From positions 1 to 5,804 of the forward strand of contig JAGPVK010000194.1 in the NCBI GenBank assembly GCA_018067055.1: a stretch of 5,804 nucleotides of DNA, read 5' to 3'. Below, piece by piece: positions 5,741 to 5,804 of this stretch (positions are counted from its first letter, which is position 1; the number at the start of each line of letters is the position of its first letter). Made by a program: the position numbers and the translations under genes. The notes below the pieces were generated by a model. The model saw only the letters and a program-made list of their open reading frames with translations, ran no database searches and was not told where the DNA came from. Source of the stretch: Sphingomonadales bacterium. GTDB lineage: Bacteria; Pseudomonadota; Alphaproteobacteria; Sphingomonadales; Sphingomonadaceae.

Positions 5741-5804
5741 TACGAAATTAGTCTCTAAATATCAGTAGGTTAACAGTGAGGGCTTGGCTGAACCCTAGCA
5801 TGGC
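5741..5804. other. AT-rich non-coding end of the window
   Basis: No convincing reading frame, RNA gene or repeat is seen here. Counting bases 5741-5780 gives 13 G or C out of 40, well below the neighbouring genes. It may be plain intergenic spacer or the edge of something beyond the window. Confidence 0.4.

Noticed and set aside
5532..5768. 78-residue plus-strand frame spanning the tRNA
   Set aside because: It translates straight through the tRNA-Thr gene, so it is an accidental frame.

Overview
The window looks like ordinary chromosomal DNA from an alphaproteobacterium, probably of the order Sphingomonadales. This rests on the moderately high GC content, the lineage-like form of the oligopeptidase B homologue and a recognisable small basic protein. 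No sequence search was possible, so the taxonomy is an inference.

Layout. Two gene groups diverge from an intergenic region at 2488-2582. The leftward group has an S9A-family peptidase (oligopeptidase B-like, 421-2487) whose stop codon overlaps the GTG start of a small hotdog-fold acyl-CoA thioesterase (17-424). The rightward group has a three-domain aminopeptidase P (M24B, 2583-4370), a VOC/glyoxalase-fold protein (4431-4817) and a second, unrelated-looking hotdog thioesterase (4851-5342). A 50-residue, highly charged helical protein (5339-5491, minus strand) converges on the second thioesterase, and the two stop codons share one CTAG. A complete tRNA-Thr(GGU) gene with encoded CCA (5623-5697) follows. 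It has a plausible stable-RNA promoter upstream and a hairpin with a UACG tetraloop downstream. The last 60 or so bases are AT-rich and carry no recognisable gene.

How the genes fit together. The two large proteins are predicted cytoplasmic peptidases that would finish the breakdown of oligopeptides: an endo-oligopeptidase, and an exopeptidase that removes the residue before proline. Each is followed on its own strand by a hotdog thioesterase, giving a roughly mirror-image arrangement. The thioesterases and the VOC protein have no assigned substrate, and a shared pathway is not demonstrated.

I found no sign of a mobile element, CRISPR array, defence system or new system. The most informative point is that the oligopeptidase B homologue keeps its catalytic triad but has lost three of the four acidic residues that set the basic-residue specificity of the enterobacterial enzyme.
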